A stretch of DNA of 64,000 nucleotides from Thalassovita gelatinovora (GCF_001458355.1 NZ_CYSA01000018.1:33073-97072), one strand, 5' to 3'; positions 9,928-18,483 are shown, numbered from the stretch's first letter. Notes: generated from the letters alone by a model not told the origin. Program-made: numbers and translations.

Positions 9928-11985
9928 ATGGTTTCCAACAGTAAAGTTTTGACCGTTTCCTACGGCACGTTCTCATGCACGTTGGAAGGATTCGATGACT
10001 CCTTCGACACGATGAAAGCGATTGCGGAATATTTCCGCGACTTGGCGTCGGATGACCGGTATTTCGGAGCCGAACCGCCGACGCCGGATGCGGAAATGCT
10101 GGCCCGGATCGCTGAACGCGAAATCGCCCGTAGGGTTCAAGCCCGCGAAGAAAGCGGCGGCTTCATCCTGACCGCCGAAGCCAAACCCGATGCGGTGGCC
10201 GAACCGAAAGCGCAAGAAGTTGCCGCAGAACCAGCGCCTGCGCCGGAACCGGTTGGATCACCCCAGGCCGAGGCCGAAATCGACACGCCTGCGGACGCAG
10301 CAGCCCCGGTTGAAGCCGACGAAGAAGAAATCGCCGACGCGTCTGACATTGCCGACATTGACCCGATCGTGGACACCGTTGCGACCCCGGAAACCGCCGC
10401 ACCGGAGGTCACGCAAGACGTGGCCGAAGCCACCGTTCCAGATATCCCCGAAGCGGACGCGGTCGCAACCGATGGCGCGGCCGCGCCACAAACCGCCCCG
10501 ATCCAAACCATTGCCGAACCGGCGCAGCCCGAACCGGAACCCCTTCCGGCTGCGCCCAGTGCCGACGCTGCTGTCAGTCTGCTCGATGACAGCAGCGTCG
10601 CCGCCAAATTGCAGCGCATCCGTGCCGTGGTATCGCGCGGAACGGTTCAGACCGTCGAAACCGACTATACCGAAGACGAACATGCCGATGATTTCATCGC
10701 CGCCGCGGCCAACGAAATCGAAGAAGTGATCGAAGCCGACGATCAGGCCGAACTGGCCGCCGAAGACGTCGAGGAAGAAAATTATTCTTCGATCCTCGAT
10801 GCGGTCGCCCGGGCTAAAACCGATGCGGAGGAAGCCGCCGCTGAGGCCAAAGCTGAACCGGAAGACATCGCCGGGGACGAAACCGCGCCGGAACAACGGG
10901 ACCAACAGCCCGAAGCGGAAACGGCGAAAGCCCCCGAAGGGCCCGTAGAAAACGCCGCCGAGACGCAAGTTTCCGCACCAGAAGAAATTGCGCCCGAACA
11001 AGCCGCCGCGCAACCGGCCCGCCCGGTCCGGGTGCTGAAAATGAAGCGCAGCGATTTCGAAGCGGCACTTTCAAGCGGCCATCTGGAAGAACATACCGAC
11101 ATTCAGGAAGACGAACCCGAAAGTTCGCTCAGCCCGGAAGAAGAAGCCGACCTGCTGCGCGAACTGGCCGAAGTTGAAGCCGAATTCGCCGAAGATGAAG
11201 AAGAGCTCGAAGCGGATGATGTGCGTTCGATCTTTGCCGCAGAAGACGCCCCCGAAGAAGAAACCGCACCGGAAGAACCCGGTCGCGCCCAGTTGGAGGA
11301 ACCCGATGTTTCGCGGCTGATGGAAAAGACCCAGTCGGAAATGGACAACCCCGAAGGGGCGCATCGGCGCAACGCCATCGCGCATCTGCGCGCCGCCGTC
11401 GCAGCAACCCGCGCCGAAACCGAAGCGGGTGGCGGCCTGAACCGAGGCGACGACAGCGTCGACGCCTTCCGCGACGATCTGGAAAGCGTTGTGCGCCCGC
11501 GCCGCCCCGTCCGTCCGCAAACCCATGCCGAACGGCCCGAATCCCCGCGCCCGGCACCGCTGAAGCTGGTCGCGTCACAACGTATCGACGCACCTGCCGA
11601 AACGGCCCCCGCCGCGGCCGCGATCACGATCAAGCCGCGCCGCGTTTCGCTGAAACCGGCCGCCGATACATCCGCCAATCAGGCCGCGATCTCGGATTAT
11701 AAAAGCTTTGCAGAATTCGCCGAAGCAATGGGGGCGGAAAAGCTGCCCGATCTGCTGGAAGCGGCGGCGGCCTATCTGTCTTATGTTGAAGGTCACGAAC
11801 AGTTTTCGCGCCCGCAGCTGATGAACAAGGCCCGCCAGGTCGAAGAAAACGCCTTCAGCCGCGAAGACGGGCTGCGCTCTTTCGGGCAGTTGCTGCGCCA
11901 GGGCAAGATCGAAAAGCTGCAAGGTGGCCGGTTCACGGTTTCCGACCAAATCGGGTTCAAACCGAAAAACCGCGCCGCTGGCTGA
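9928..11985 (+). CDS. Large acidic, low-complexity protein of unknown function
   Basis: The predicted 685-residue protein has three parts. Residues 1 to about 80 are compact and conserved-looking (MVSNSKVLTVSYGTFSCTLE, then FDDSFDTMKAIAEYFRDLAS). Residues from about 80 to 590 are extremely rich in Ala, Glu, Asp and Pro (for example EEEIADASDIADIDPIVD) and probably disordered. The C-terminal 90 residues fold again (YKSFAEFAEAMGAEKLPDLL, then FSREDGLRSFGQLLRQGKIE). I recall the N-terminal block as common in Rhodobacteraceae, sometimes mislabelled as a chemotaxis protein, but no enzymatic or CheA motif is visible. The ATG at 9928 is preceded by AAGGAAGG; an upstream ATG at 9880 lacks a ribosome-binding site. 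A strong terminator follows. Function unknown. Confidence 0.8.
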   Translation: MVSNSKVLTVSYGTFSCTLEGFDDSFDTMKAIAEYFRDLASDDRYFGAEPPTPDAEMLARIAEREIARRVQAREESGGFILTAEAKPDAVAEPKAQEVAAEPAPAPEPVGSPQAEAEIDTPADAAAPVEADEEEIADASDIADIDPIVDTVATPETAAPEVTQDVAEATVPDIPEADAVATDGAAAPQTAPIQTIAEPAQPEPEPLPAAPSADAAVSLLDDSSVAAKLQRIRAVVSRGTVQTVETDYTEDEHADDFIAAAANEIEEVIEADDQAELAAEDVEEENYSSILDAVARAKTDAEEAAAEAKAEPEDIAGDETAPEQRDQQPEAETAKAPEGPVENAAETQVSAPEEIAPEQAAAQPARPVRVLKMKRSDFEAALSSGHLEEHTDIQEDEPESSLSPEEEADLLRELAEVEAEFAEDEEELEADDVRSIFAAEDAPEEETAPEEPGRAQLEEPDVSRLMEKTQSEMDNPEGAHRRNAIAHLRAAVAATRAETEAGGGLNRGDDSVDAFRDDLESVVRPRRPVRPQTHAERPESPRPAPLKLVASQRIDAPAETAPAAAAITIKPRRVSLKPAADTSANQAAISDYKSFAEFAEAMGAEKLPDLLEAAAAYLSYVEGHEQFSRPQLMNKARQVEENAFSREDGLRSFGQLLRQGKIEKLQGGRFTVSDQIGFKPKNRAAG

Positions 11986-12012
11986 TTTCACGCCACGGTT
12001 TGCAATATCCAG

Positions 12013-12045
12013 ACACCCGGCGGCCCCCGCCGGGTGTTTTTTATT
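12013..12045 (+). terminator. Rho-independent terminator
   Basis: An 11-bp GC-rich stem (ACACCCGGCGG pairing with CCGCCGGGTGT) with a 3-base loop, followed by TTTTTTATT. It lies 28 bases after the stop of the large acidic protein gene. The T-run is only on the + strand side, so it ends the rightward transcript; the convergent diguanylate cyclase gene stops inside the T-run. Confidence 0.9.
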
Positions 12046-13018
12046 CTGCCCCATGAAAATGCAGCTGCGCCCGGCCACCGCGCTTGGAAACGTAAAGTGC
12101 GGCATCGGCGTCCGACAGCATCTGGATCGGGTCCGGCCGGTCATAATCAACCGATCTGACGATGCCGATACTGGCCGAAACCGCACAGGGTTGGCCATCG
12201 ATCAGGATCGGTTGTTCCAGCCGTGCAATCAGCCGTTCCGCCACCGATTGCAACACTTGCTTGTCGGTCGGGCCGGCAAGGATCAACACGAATTCGTCCC
12301 CGCCATAACGCACCACCGTATCCTGTTGCCGGGTCAGTTCGACCATGATCCGCGCCACCTTCTGCAACACCCGATCCCCCGCAGCGTGCCCCATCGTGTC
12401 GTTGATCTGCTTGAAAAAATCCAGATCCAGATGGAGCAAAGCAAACGCCGCCCGGCTTTCGGTCAGCCGGGCCAGCACGTGATCCATCGCGCGGCGGTTT
12501 TTCAACCCGGTCAAAGTATCGGTAAATGCCTGTTCCTCGGCCGCGATCTTGGCCCCTTGCAACCGCGCATTCAGCCTGCGGCTGGCATCCATAGCCGCCG
12601 ATTTCGCTTCGAACAGATACAGCATTTCAACGGTCATGTCGGTCGGGGCGAAATCGGACGCGGTCAGCGCGTAATCGCGGATTCCGTCCTGCACCGAAAT
12701 CCCAAAAGACAGGTTTAGGATCACCCTGTCCCCGAATGGCGACAGCACCCCTTTCAACGCGGTGCAAGGGGGTGAACGGAACCGCAGATGCAGTTTCGCA
12801 CCCGCCTGCGTTCTCAGCGCCGCCATCGTGCCGATATTGCTTGGGCGCTGAATGTCGAACAGATCGAACACCGACATCCCACCGAGGGCGACACCCGGTC
12901 GAAGCTTTGCCAAGGTTGGACCGACATGGGTGATCAACCCGTCAGTGTCCAACTGCAAATGCATCGGGACCAGCGTATCCAAGAGCTGCGCAAGATGTAT
13001 TTCACAAGTCGTCGGCAT
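12041..13018 (-). CDS. Diguanylate cyclase with N-terminal H-NOX-associated (HNOBA-like) domain
   Basis: A 325-residue enzyme expected to make cyclic di-GMP. Residues 1 to about 130 resemble the HNOBA domain that partners H-NOX proteins (VPMHLQLDTDGLITHVGPTL, then FDLFDIQRP). A helical linker leads to the GGDEF domain with DTLTGLKNRRAMD, the intact active site YGGDEF at about residue 238 and the product-inhibition I-site RQQD exactly five residues before it. I prefer the ATG at 13018 (overlap of 17 bp with the H-NOX stop, GGGGGAT upstream) to one at 13060. Together with the upstream H-NOX gene it should form a gas- or redox-sensing c-di-GMP module; the input partner has lost heme-pocket residues (see that entry). 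Confidence 0.9.
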   Translation of the reverse strand: MPTTCEIHLAQLLDTLVPMHLQLDTDGLITHVGPTLAKLRPGVALGGMSVFDLFDIQRPSNIGTMAALRTQAGAKLHLRFRSPPCTALKGVLSPFGDRVILNLSFGISVQDGIRDYALTASDFAPTDMTVEMLYLFEAKSAAMDASRRLNARLQGAKIAAEEQAFTDTLTGLKNRRAMDHVLARLTESRAAFALLHLDLDFFKQINDTMGHAAGDRVLQKVARIMVELTRQQDTVVRYGGDEFVLILAGPTDKQVLQSVAERLIARLEQPILIDGQPCAVSASIGIVRSVDYDRPDPIQMLSDADAALYVSKRGGRAQLHFHGAE

Positions 13019-13604
13019 TGATCCCCCGCGCGCCCAGATCGAAACTGCGTCCCTGTGCAAAAGCGCTTTCCACCAGAGAGATCGAAATCACGTCAACACC
13101 CGGCGCTTGGGGTTCAATGTCAAGAATGACCAGCGCACCGTAATCATCGGCCATGGTGCGCAACAACCCCAGCATTGCATGCCCAAACCCCGGTTGGCGG
13201 CTGCTACAGTTCAAACAATAGTGGTCAGGACCGCATTCCCGCAATTCCAGTTGTGGCAGGTCCAGATCAGGCACCGCCAACCGCGCCCGTTCCGGCAGAT
13301 CGTCAAGCGATTGCAGGAATTCTTCGAACGTCACACCGCCAAAGCGCAACAATCGGCGCAACGCTTCGACATTCGGGTGGGACACCAGATATGTACCGAC
13401 ATCTTCCATCACGTCGTCTTCCGGCTTGCCAAGCGATCGGCTGAGCGCCGCCAGAGCATCACGAAACAGTGCGTCATCATAGGTCAACATCGATTCGAAG
13501 CGGGGCGGATCGAGTCCGGCCGCGCGAGCAACATCCAACCACCTGTCTTCACCATAAGTGTCACGCACAAAACACTGAAGAGCGCGGTTTATCAATCCGT
13601 GCAT
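13002..13604 (-). CDS. H-NOX (heme NO-binding) domain protein lacking the axial histidine
   Basis: A 200-residue stand-alone H-NOX protein, recognised by MHGLINRALQCFVRDTYGED at the N-terminus and the long helical first half. In H-NOX proteins the heme iron is held by a His in an F-L-x-x-L-D-x-x-H motif; here the matching segment is FLQSLDDLPERAR, with Pro104 at the His position. The Y-x-S-x-R motif that binds the heme propionates reads NCSSR, keeping Ser and Arg but not Tyr. Canonical heme ligation is therefore doubtful. I use the ATG at 13604 because it gives the family's standard N-terminus; a frame to 13628 exists. It overlaps the HNOBA-GGDEF gene downstream, which is its obvious partner. 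Confidence 0.85.
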   Translation of the reverse strand: MHGLINRALQCFVRDTYGEDRWLDVARAAGLDPPRFESMLTYDDALFRDALAALSRSLGKPEDDVMEDVGTYLVSHPNVEALRRLLRFGGVTFEEFLQSLDDLPERARLAVPDLDLPQLELRECGPDHYCLNCSSRQPGFGHAMLGLLRTMADDYGALVILDIEPQAPGVDVISISLVESAFAQGRSFDLGARGINADDL

Positions 13605-13864
13605 AGCTGAGCCGCCTTTTACTTCCATGTTTTCAGTCTGGCAGACAAAGGCTTAAGAATTCGCGAACCTGAATAGGTTTTCTATATTCATTCTGCGGCA
13701 AAAAACCGGACAGGCCCGACAAGACGCTGCCGACATTTGACAGGCGATCGCGATCAGGTCCGAAATCCGTACTGCGCGGGTGAAACTCTGCCCGATTGTG
13801 GTCGAAATCGGCCGATCCCGGCAGGGTATTGATGCAAAGCGTCAGTATCCGGCGACACGCGCCG

Positions 13865-14563
13865 CTAGGCCGCCTGCCCGTCCAGCCAAGTCGGAATATG
13901 CCCGATATCGGGCAGTACCGCATCGGCCAGCAGCAACAGTTCTTCGGCTTGCGCAACTCCGGTCAACACGCCCAAGGTCCGCATTCCCGCGCGCCGCCCG
14001 GCCAACAGATCATGGGTGCTATCGCCCACCATGACCACGCTTTCCGGTGCCAGACCGGTCTGGGACGCAAACGCCAACAAAGGTCCGGGCGCAGGTTTTG
14101 CGCCGAAACCGCTGTCGAAACCGGCAATGAAATCCAGCCTGCGTTCGATCCCCGCATGGCTCAGATGCGCCCGCGCCGCCTGTTCAGAATCGTTGGTCAT
14201 CACCCCCAGCGCCAAACCGCGCGCGGCCAGCCCGTCCATGAAGGCCAACAAAGGCACGGCCGGGGCCAAAGGCGCATTGGCGGCGCGGTCGATCAGCACG
14301 ATTTCCAAATCTTCCACGCTGCGTAGCGGCAAAGCGGAACCGACGCATTCGGCGGCTTCACGATTGGTGCCGGCGATCACCGGGCTGTGCGGTAAAAACT
14401 GCTTGCTGACGAGGTCGAAAGCGATCGCCTCGGCGATCCTCTGTGCCACACCATTGTCACCCGCCGCCAATTCCGCGATCAGATCAGCCGCCCAGACATC
14501 CCAAGTCGCCCTGAAATCGAACAGAGTGCCATCCTTGTCGAACAATATCCCTGCGATTTTCAT
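13865..14563 (-). CDS. HAD-family hydrolase (phosphoglycolate phosphatase-like)
   Basis: A 232-residue HAD-superfamily phosphatase. Motif I is FDKDGTLFD near the N-terminus (residues 8-16), with the nucleophile and acid/base aspartates two apart; motif II is VMTNDSE; motif III/IV is GAKPAPGP followed by VMVGDSTHDLLAGRRAG. The alpha-helical cap between about residues 20 and 85 matches the phosphoglycolate phosphatase/Gph type, though the true substrate cannot be told. The ATG at 14563 starts right before the conserved KIAGILFDKDG; the longer frame to 14632 looks spurious. The 260 bp between this gene's end and the H-NOX start hold no recognisable gene. It diverges from the MarR gene. Confidence 0.85.
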   Translation of the reverse strand: MKIAGILFDKDGTLFDFRATWDVWAADLIAELAAGDNGVAQRIAEAIAFDLVSKQFLPHSPVIAGTNREAAECVGSALPLRSVEDLEIVLIDRAANAPLAPAVPLLAFMDGLAARGLALGVMTNDSEQAARAHLSHAGIERRLDFIAGFDSGFGAKPAPGPLLAFASQTGLAPESVVMVGDSTHDLLAGRRAGMRTLGVLTGVAQAEELLLLADAVLPDIGHIPTWLDGQAA

Positions 14564-14672
14564 GCCGTCATCCGATCCTGCGCTTTTCCCCGCCAAGCTG
14601 CCCCGGGCCGCGCCGAAAAACAAGCCGCCCATTGCTTGACTTCCGGTCGCCGATCCGGTGGGGTGAATCGCT

Positions 14673-15128
14673 ATGAAAAATGATACCCGCTACCGCCTGC
14701 ATCACTCGCTTGGATACCATTTATCCATTGCTGCGCGTCTTCAGGAAAGACAGCTGGACGAGAATTTGAAAACGCTCGGCCTGACCCGCACAACCTGGTG
14801 CATCCTGCTGGCGGCGGGCAATGAAAATTTGGCACAACCCTCTGAAATCGCTAAATTCATCGGGATAGATCGCACTGCCACCTCGCGCGCTTTGCGGGTC
14901 ATGGAAGCCGACGGTCTTTTGGCCCGGTCGAATGGAACCCAAGACCGGCGTACCCGGCATGTGATACTGACCGATAAAGGCCGTGGATTGATCCGCAAGG
15001 GCACGCCATTTGCCCGTGAAAATGCCGCCGCGCTGTCCGCGGCCCTGTCCCCCACAGAAGAGGCTGAACTTGAACGGCTACTGTTGAAGCTATCCACCGC
15101 CCTTGAAGGTCCGCTGAAAACGCTTTGA
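14673..15128 (+). CDS. MarR-family transcriptional regulator
   Basis: A 151-residue winged-helix DNA-binding protein of the MarR family. N-terminal dimerisation helix (residues about 8-35), the HTH around PSEIAKFIGIDRTATSRALR (residues about 58-77) and the wing GLLARSNGTQDRRTRHVILT, with the conserved D-R-R before the wing strand. MarR proteins usually respond to small aromatic or oxidant ligands; the ligand is unknown here. It diverges from the HAD hydrolase and is convergent with DUF3572, so no operon partner points to a target. Confidence 0.9.
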   Translation: MKNDTRYRLHHSLGYHLSIAARLQERQLDENLKTLGLTRTTWCILLAAGNENLAQPSEIAKFIGIDRTATSRALRVMEADGLLARSNGTQDRRTRHVILTDKGRGLIRKGTPFARENAAALSAALSPTEEAELERLLLKLSTALEGPLKTL

Positions 15129-15136
15129 CCGGGCGT

Positions 15137-15421
15137 TCAGGTCCAGTGCTGCTGCTGCCCACCCGGCAATGCCGCACGGACCTGCATCAGCTTTTCATAG
15201 GGCAATTCCAGCGCCGTACAACAGGCTATGATCCAAGCATCATCCATCAACAGGAAATCCAGAACCGACCCAAGCATGTCAGGGTCGGTCGCATTCTGCT
15301 TCAGATCATCAGCGCAAACCCCTGTCGCCCCCATGAAAACCGGCAACAGGTCATCATTGCCGACAAGCCACCCCAAAGCCCGCAATGCGATGGTTTCGGC
15401 AGCTTGGGAACTGAGTGTCAT
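15137..15421 (-). CDS. DUF3572 protein
   Basis: A 94-residue small soluble protein, predicted mainly helical, matching the DUF3572 family of alphaproteobacteria (SSQAAETIALRALGWLVGND, then LLPVFMGATG, then VLDFLLMDD). Function unknown. The ATG at 15421 is preferred; a TTG two codons upstream is possible, and neither has a strong ribosome-binding site. It diverges from the PleD-like gene, and in many relatives these two genes are neighbours, which suggests shared regulation but does not prove it. Confidence 0.85.
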   Translation of the reverse strand: MTLSSQAAETIALRALGWLVGNDDLLPVFMGATGVCADDLKQNATDPDMLGSVLDFLLMDDAWIIACCTALELPYEKLMQVRAALPGGQQQHWT

Positions 15422-15538
15422 ATTCAATGTCTTAATCTGAAGGCAACGGTTTCTTAACCATTGTCACGAAAGACTGTTGAAGACAAGAAACGGTATTTTG
15501 CCGACCGTTCCGGACGGCTTTTAGCAATAGGCCCGGTT

Positions 15539-16927
15539 ATGCCTAGCAAGATTTTAATCGTTGATGGGATTTCGACCAACAGGATCGTTCTGCGGGCCAA
15601 ATTGTCTGCGGCCTTTTATACCGTTCTTCAGGCCGGTAGCGGTGCCGAAGCGATGGCAATCGTCGAACGCGAACAGCCTGATCTGGTCATGGTCAGCGCC
15701 GCTTTGCCCGACATGACGGGCGAATTTTTCTGCAAAAAAATCAAAATTATAGAAGGCGGAGGCGACCGGCCAGTCGTGTTGATCCTGCCGTTTGCCAACC
15801 AGTCGGCGCTGATTACCGGGCTGGGCTGCGGTGCGGACCAGGTGTTGTTTCACCCGTTCAACGACCAATATCTGTTTGCCCAGGTTCGGGCCCTGATCCG
15901 CGGCCGCAACAGCGCCGAAGACCTGTATCTGCGCGAAAACACCAAACGGTCGCTTGGCTTCGGCGATTCCGCCGCCCCCTATTTGCCAGCGCTCCGCGTC
16001 GGTGTGGTGACCGAAGACTACGCGTGTGCGATGACGTGGATGAAACCCTTGCGGCTGCATCCACGTCACAAAGTCACCTGCCACACCCCGCGCAGCCTGA
16101 TGCGCGACATCGAAGATCAGGGCGTGCCTGATATTCTGGTGATCGGCATCAGCAGCCAGAACACCGAAAGCGGCTTGTCGTTGTTGGCCGGGCTTCATGC
16201 TCAGCCGGCAATGCGCCGCACAATGTTCCTGGCCGTGATCGGGAACGGCAACAACACATTGGCGGCTGACGCGCTGGATCTGGGGGCCAGCGATGTCTTG
16301 CTTAACGGGTTCGATGCCGACGAAGCGGTGTTGCGCCTGACCAAGCTGGCACGGCGCAAACATCTTGCCGACCGGTTGCACCATTCGGTGCGCGACGGGC
16401 TGCGCGCGGCTTTGCTGGACCCGTTGACCGGCCTCTATAACCGCCGCTATGCGCTGCCGCAACTGGGCAAGCTGGTCGAAACATCGGTGACCACGCAACA
16501 GCCGATGGCCGTCATGCTGGCCGACATCGACCATTTCAAGAAAATCAACGATTCCCTTGGCCATGCGGTCGGCGATGGGGTTCTTAAAACCATCGGACAG
16601 CGCCTGCACCGGCTGATGCGGCCCTGCGACCTGCTGGCGCGGATCGGTGGCGAAGAATTCCTGATCGTCATGCCGAACGTTTCTGCCGACACGGCGCGAT
16701 CTTCCGCGCGCCGAATCTGCGCCGCAATAGGCATGGTCCCTTTCGACCTGCCCGACCTGCCGCGACCGATCCCGGTAACGGTCAGTATCGGCATGTCGAT
16801 TTACGACAATCAGCAAGCCAAGCCCCGGCCCTGCGCCGAAATGTTGCTCGATCAGGCCGATCAGGCGCTTTACGACGCCAAATCAGAAGGCCGCAATCAG
16901 GTGACGCTCAGTCGGCCAGCAGCCTGA
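15539..16927 (+). CDS. pleD: PleD-like diguanylate cyclase with degenerate receiver domains
   Basis: A 462-residue protein with the PleD layout: two receiver-like domains (about residues 1-120 and 155-290) and a C-terminal GGDEF domain. The cyclase looks active: DPLTGLYNRR, LADIDHFKKINDSLGH, IGGEEF from residue 370, and an intact I-site RPCD five residues before it. The receivers do not look phosphorylatable. In receiver 1 the acidic pair is VDG instead of VDD, the acceptor position in DLVMVSAALPDM is Ser53, and the conserved Lys is His105 in FHPF. In receiver 2 the acceptor position in DILVIGIS is Gly. The ATG at 15539 begins the usual PSKILIVD start. Convergent 3' overlap of 20 bp with the next gene. 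Confidence 0.9.
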   Translation: MPSKILIVDGISTNRIVLRAKLSAAFYTVLQAGSGAEAMAIVEREQPDLVMVSAALPDMTGEFFCKKIKIIEGGGDRPVVLILPFANQSALITGLGCGADQVLFHPFNDQYLFAQVRALIRGRNSAEDLYLRENTKRSLGFGDSAAPYLPALRVGVVTEDYACAMTWMKPLRLHPRHKVTCHTPRSLMRDIEDQGVPDILVIGISSQNTESGLSLLAGLHAQPAMRRTMFLAVIGNGNNTLAADALDLGASDVLLNGFDADEAVLRLTKLARRKHLADRLHHSVRDGLRAALLDPLTGLYNRRYALPQLGKLVETSVTTQQPMAVMLADIDHFKKINDSLGHAVGDGVLKTIGQRLHRLMRPCDLLARIGGEEFLIVMPNVSADTARSSARRICAAIGMVPFDLPDLPRPIPVTVSIGMSIYDNQQAKPRPCAEMLLDQADQALYDAKSEGRNQVTLSRPAA

Positions 16928-17453
16928 AACCCCGGATATGCCCCGAAGGTGGGCGTTTCTTGTCGCCGTCATGACGGTTCAGCCCTTGTTCCAGCCGGTC
17001 GGCATAAGCCGAGCGGTCGGCGGCGCTCATGTCGCTCAAATGCTGCAAGAACAGCTTATGCCCCAGTTCGGCCCGCTTGTGGCCGAAGTCGCGTTGCCGC
17101 TGCAAAATCGCATTCACCGTGTCGGCATCGAAAGGCTGCGCCCGCAACGCCGCCAGCATGTTTTGATACTCGCCCGCACGCGTGCTGCGCGTCGGCAGCG
17201 CGTCATTTTGATCGCGCATCAATTGGCGGCCGATTTTCCTGCGATCCGCCGGGGACAGCGCACGGGTATAGGCCCCGCCGACCAAATCCGCGCGCGCGGG
17301 CGGTCCGTCTCCGGGCGCCCCGAACCGGGCCACGGCACCGACCACCACGCCCAACACCGCAAGATTCAAAGCCAGCGATACAACAAGCACGACACGCACC
17401 CACACTCGCGGCGATCCTTTTTTATCCGGCTTTTGCATCTGCTGCGCGTCCAT
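16908..17453 (-). CDS. Periplasmic heavy-metal-sensor-domain protein (CpxP/ZraP-like)
   Basis: A 181-residue membrane-anchored periplasmic protein with one N-terminal transmembrane segment (VWVRVVLVVSLALNLAVLGVV, residues about 17-37). The rest is a helical, Arg/Asp-rich periplasmic domain resembling the heavy-metal-sensor family (LSPADRRKIGRQLM, then ILQRQRDFGHKRAELGHKLF). The ATG at 17453 follows the preceding stop by four bases with GGAAGGG just upstream; a start at 17477 would overlap that gene. It is the third gene of a sigma/anti-sigma/sensor operon, so a role in sensing envelope or metal stress is plausible. Metal binding is inference. Confidence 0.75.
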   Translation of the reverse strand: MDAQQMQKPDKKGSPRVWVRVVLVVSLALNLAVLGVVVGAVARFGAPGDGPPARADLVGGAYTRALSPADRRKIGRQLMRDQNDALPTRSTRAGEYQNMLAALRAQPFDADTVNAILQRQRDFGHKRAELGHKLFLQHLSDMSAADRSAYADRLEQGLNRHDGDKKRPPSGHIRGFRLLAD

Positions 17454-17457
17454 TGCT

Positions 17458-17823
17458 TTACCCTTCCGCCAAATCAAACTGGAACCCGGGCATCATGTCC
17501 ACCAGATAACTATCGGCCCCACTGGACAGATAGGATTCGGCAGTGTCTGTCACCGCTGCAGGCGGGTTCACCCCAATCCAAAGCCCGGTCACGCTGGCGG
17601 TTGCCAACCCCGCCACGGCGGGCCAGCCGCCGATTGCCGCCAGAAACTGCCGCAGCAGCCCAGACCGTGCCACAGGCATCGGTGCCGGGGCGCTTTGTTG
17701 AAGCCGCTGTTCGGCCAAAGCATCATCCAGAACCCGCTGCATCAAATCCGCAGACGGATCTTCAGCCCGGTGCCGGGCGGCATCGAAAAAAAGCTCCAGA
17801 GTGTCAAAATCCCGTTCAGTCAT
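17458..17823 (-). CDS. Putative membrane anti-sigma factor
   Basis: A 121-residue protein: an N-terminal cytoplasmic helical part (FDTLELFFDAARHRAEDPSA) of about 75 residues, one hydrophobic segment around residues 82-100 (AVAGLATASVTGLWIGV) and a short periplasmic tail. Such proteins are sometimes mislabelled as dihydroorotate dehydrogenase; no such domain is visible. No zinc-binding H-x3-C-x2-C motif is present, so if it is an anti-sigma factor it is not of the ZAS type. The call rests on its 8-bp overlap with the ECF sigma gene and its topology, and is inference. Confidence 0.65.
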   Translation of the reverse strand: MTERDFDTLELFFDAARHRAEDPSADLMQRVLDDALAEQRLQQSAPAPMPVARSGLLRQFLAAIGGWPAVAGLATASVTGLWIGVNPPAAVTDTAESYLSSGADSYLVDMMPGFQFDLAEG

Positions 17824-18400
17824 CGGAATATCCCAGTTCTGCGCGCTGCCCGGCCAAAATAGCCGCCAACGCCCGTTTTCCCCTTGCGGTCAGACTTTCA
17901 ACCGCTTCGGTGCTTATTTCCAGTATCTCGGCAATCTCGGGATTGCCCAGTCCTTCTATGTGGCGCAGGACCACTGCCTGTCTTTGCCGTTCCGGCAATT
18001 CATCAAGCGCTGCATATAGTGCGTTCATACGCGCCGCGTCCTGAATTCCGTCTGCAGCACTGGCGCTTTCGTCTTCGGGTTCAGGGATCGCATCGATCGC
18101 GACACTGCGCTTTCGCCGCAACCGGTCGGTACAAAGGTTGGCCACCACGCGATAAAGCCAAGTCGTGACCTTGGCTTCACCTTGGCGCCATTCCGGCGCG
18201 ATCTTCCAAAGCCGTAACATCGCATCTTGCGCCACGTCTTCGGCCTCGGCCCGATTTCCAAGCATCCGCATCGCCTGCGCAAAGGCACGCGGCGTCAGTC
18301 GCAGATTCAGCGACCGGGCTGCATCCGCATCCCCGTTGGCGAACAGGACAAGCAAAGCGTCGTCCGAAATATCGCTTAAGGCGTCAAGGGCCATAGTCAT
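17816..18400 (-). CDS. ECF-type RNA polymerase sigma factor
   Basis: A 194-residue sigma-70-family factor with only regions 2 and 4. Region 2 includes AEAEDVAQDAMLRLWKIAPE and VTTWLYRVVANLCTDRLRRKR, the -10-binding part; region 4 includes LDELPERQRQAVVLRHIEGLGNP in segments and the HTH IAEILEISTEAVESLTARGKR. It heads the leftward operon with the anti-sigma and the periplasmic sensor-like gene. This arrangement predicts release of the sigma factor on an envelope signal. The target promoters are unknown, and I did not find a convincing self-promoter. Confidence 0.93.
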   Translation of the reverse strand: MTMALDALSDISDDALLVLFANGDADAARSLNLRLTPRAFAQAMRMLGNRAEAEDVAQDAMLRLWKIAPEWRQGEAKVTTWLYRVVANLCTDRLRRKRSVAIDAIPEPEDESASAADGIQDAARMNALYAALDELPERQRQAVVLRHIEGLGNPEIAEILEISTEAVESLTARGKRALAAILAGQRAELGYSDD

Positions 18401-18453
18401 CGTCCCGCTGGCGTAGCGTTTTCCTGCAATCCTTGCAATCCATCCAACCGAAT

Positions 18454-18483
18454 AAGCGGGGCCGGGCGCACCCGGCCCCGCTT
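18454..18483 (-). terminator. Intrinsic terminator-like hairpin
   Basis: A perfect 13-bp inverted repeat (AAGCGGGGCCGGG with CCCGGCCCCGCTT) around a 4-base loop. It lies between the end of the EF-hand gene and the start of the sigma gene, which share a strand; the minus-strand sequence after the stem is CTTATT, a short U-run. It should insulate the sigma operon from the EF-hand transcript. Confidence 0.75.

Noticed and set aside
15454..15461. CtrA-like half-site TTAACCAT in the DUF3572/PleD gap
   Set aside because: The full TTAA-N7-TTAA pattern is absent, so chance cannot be excluded.
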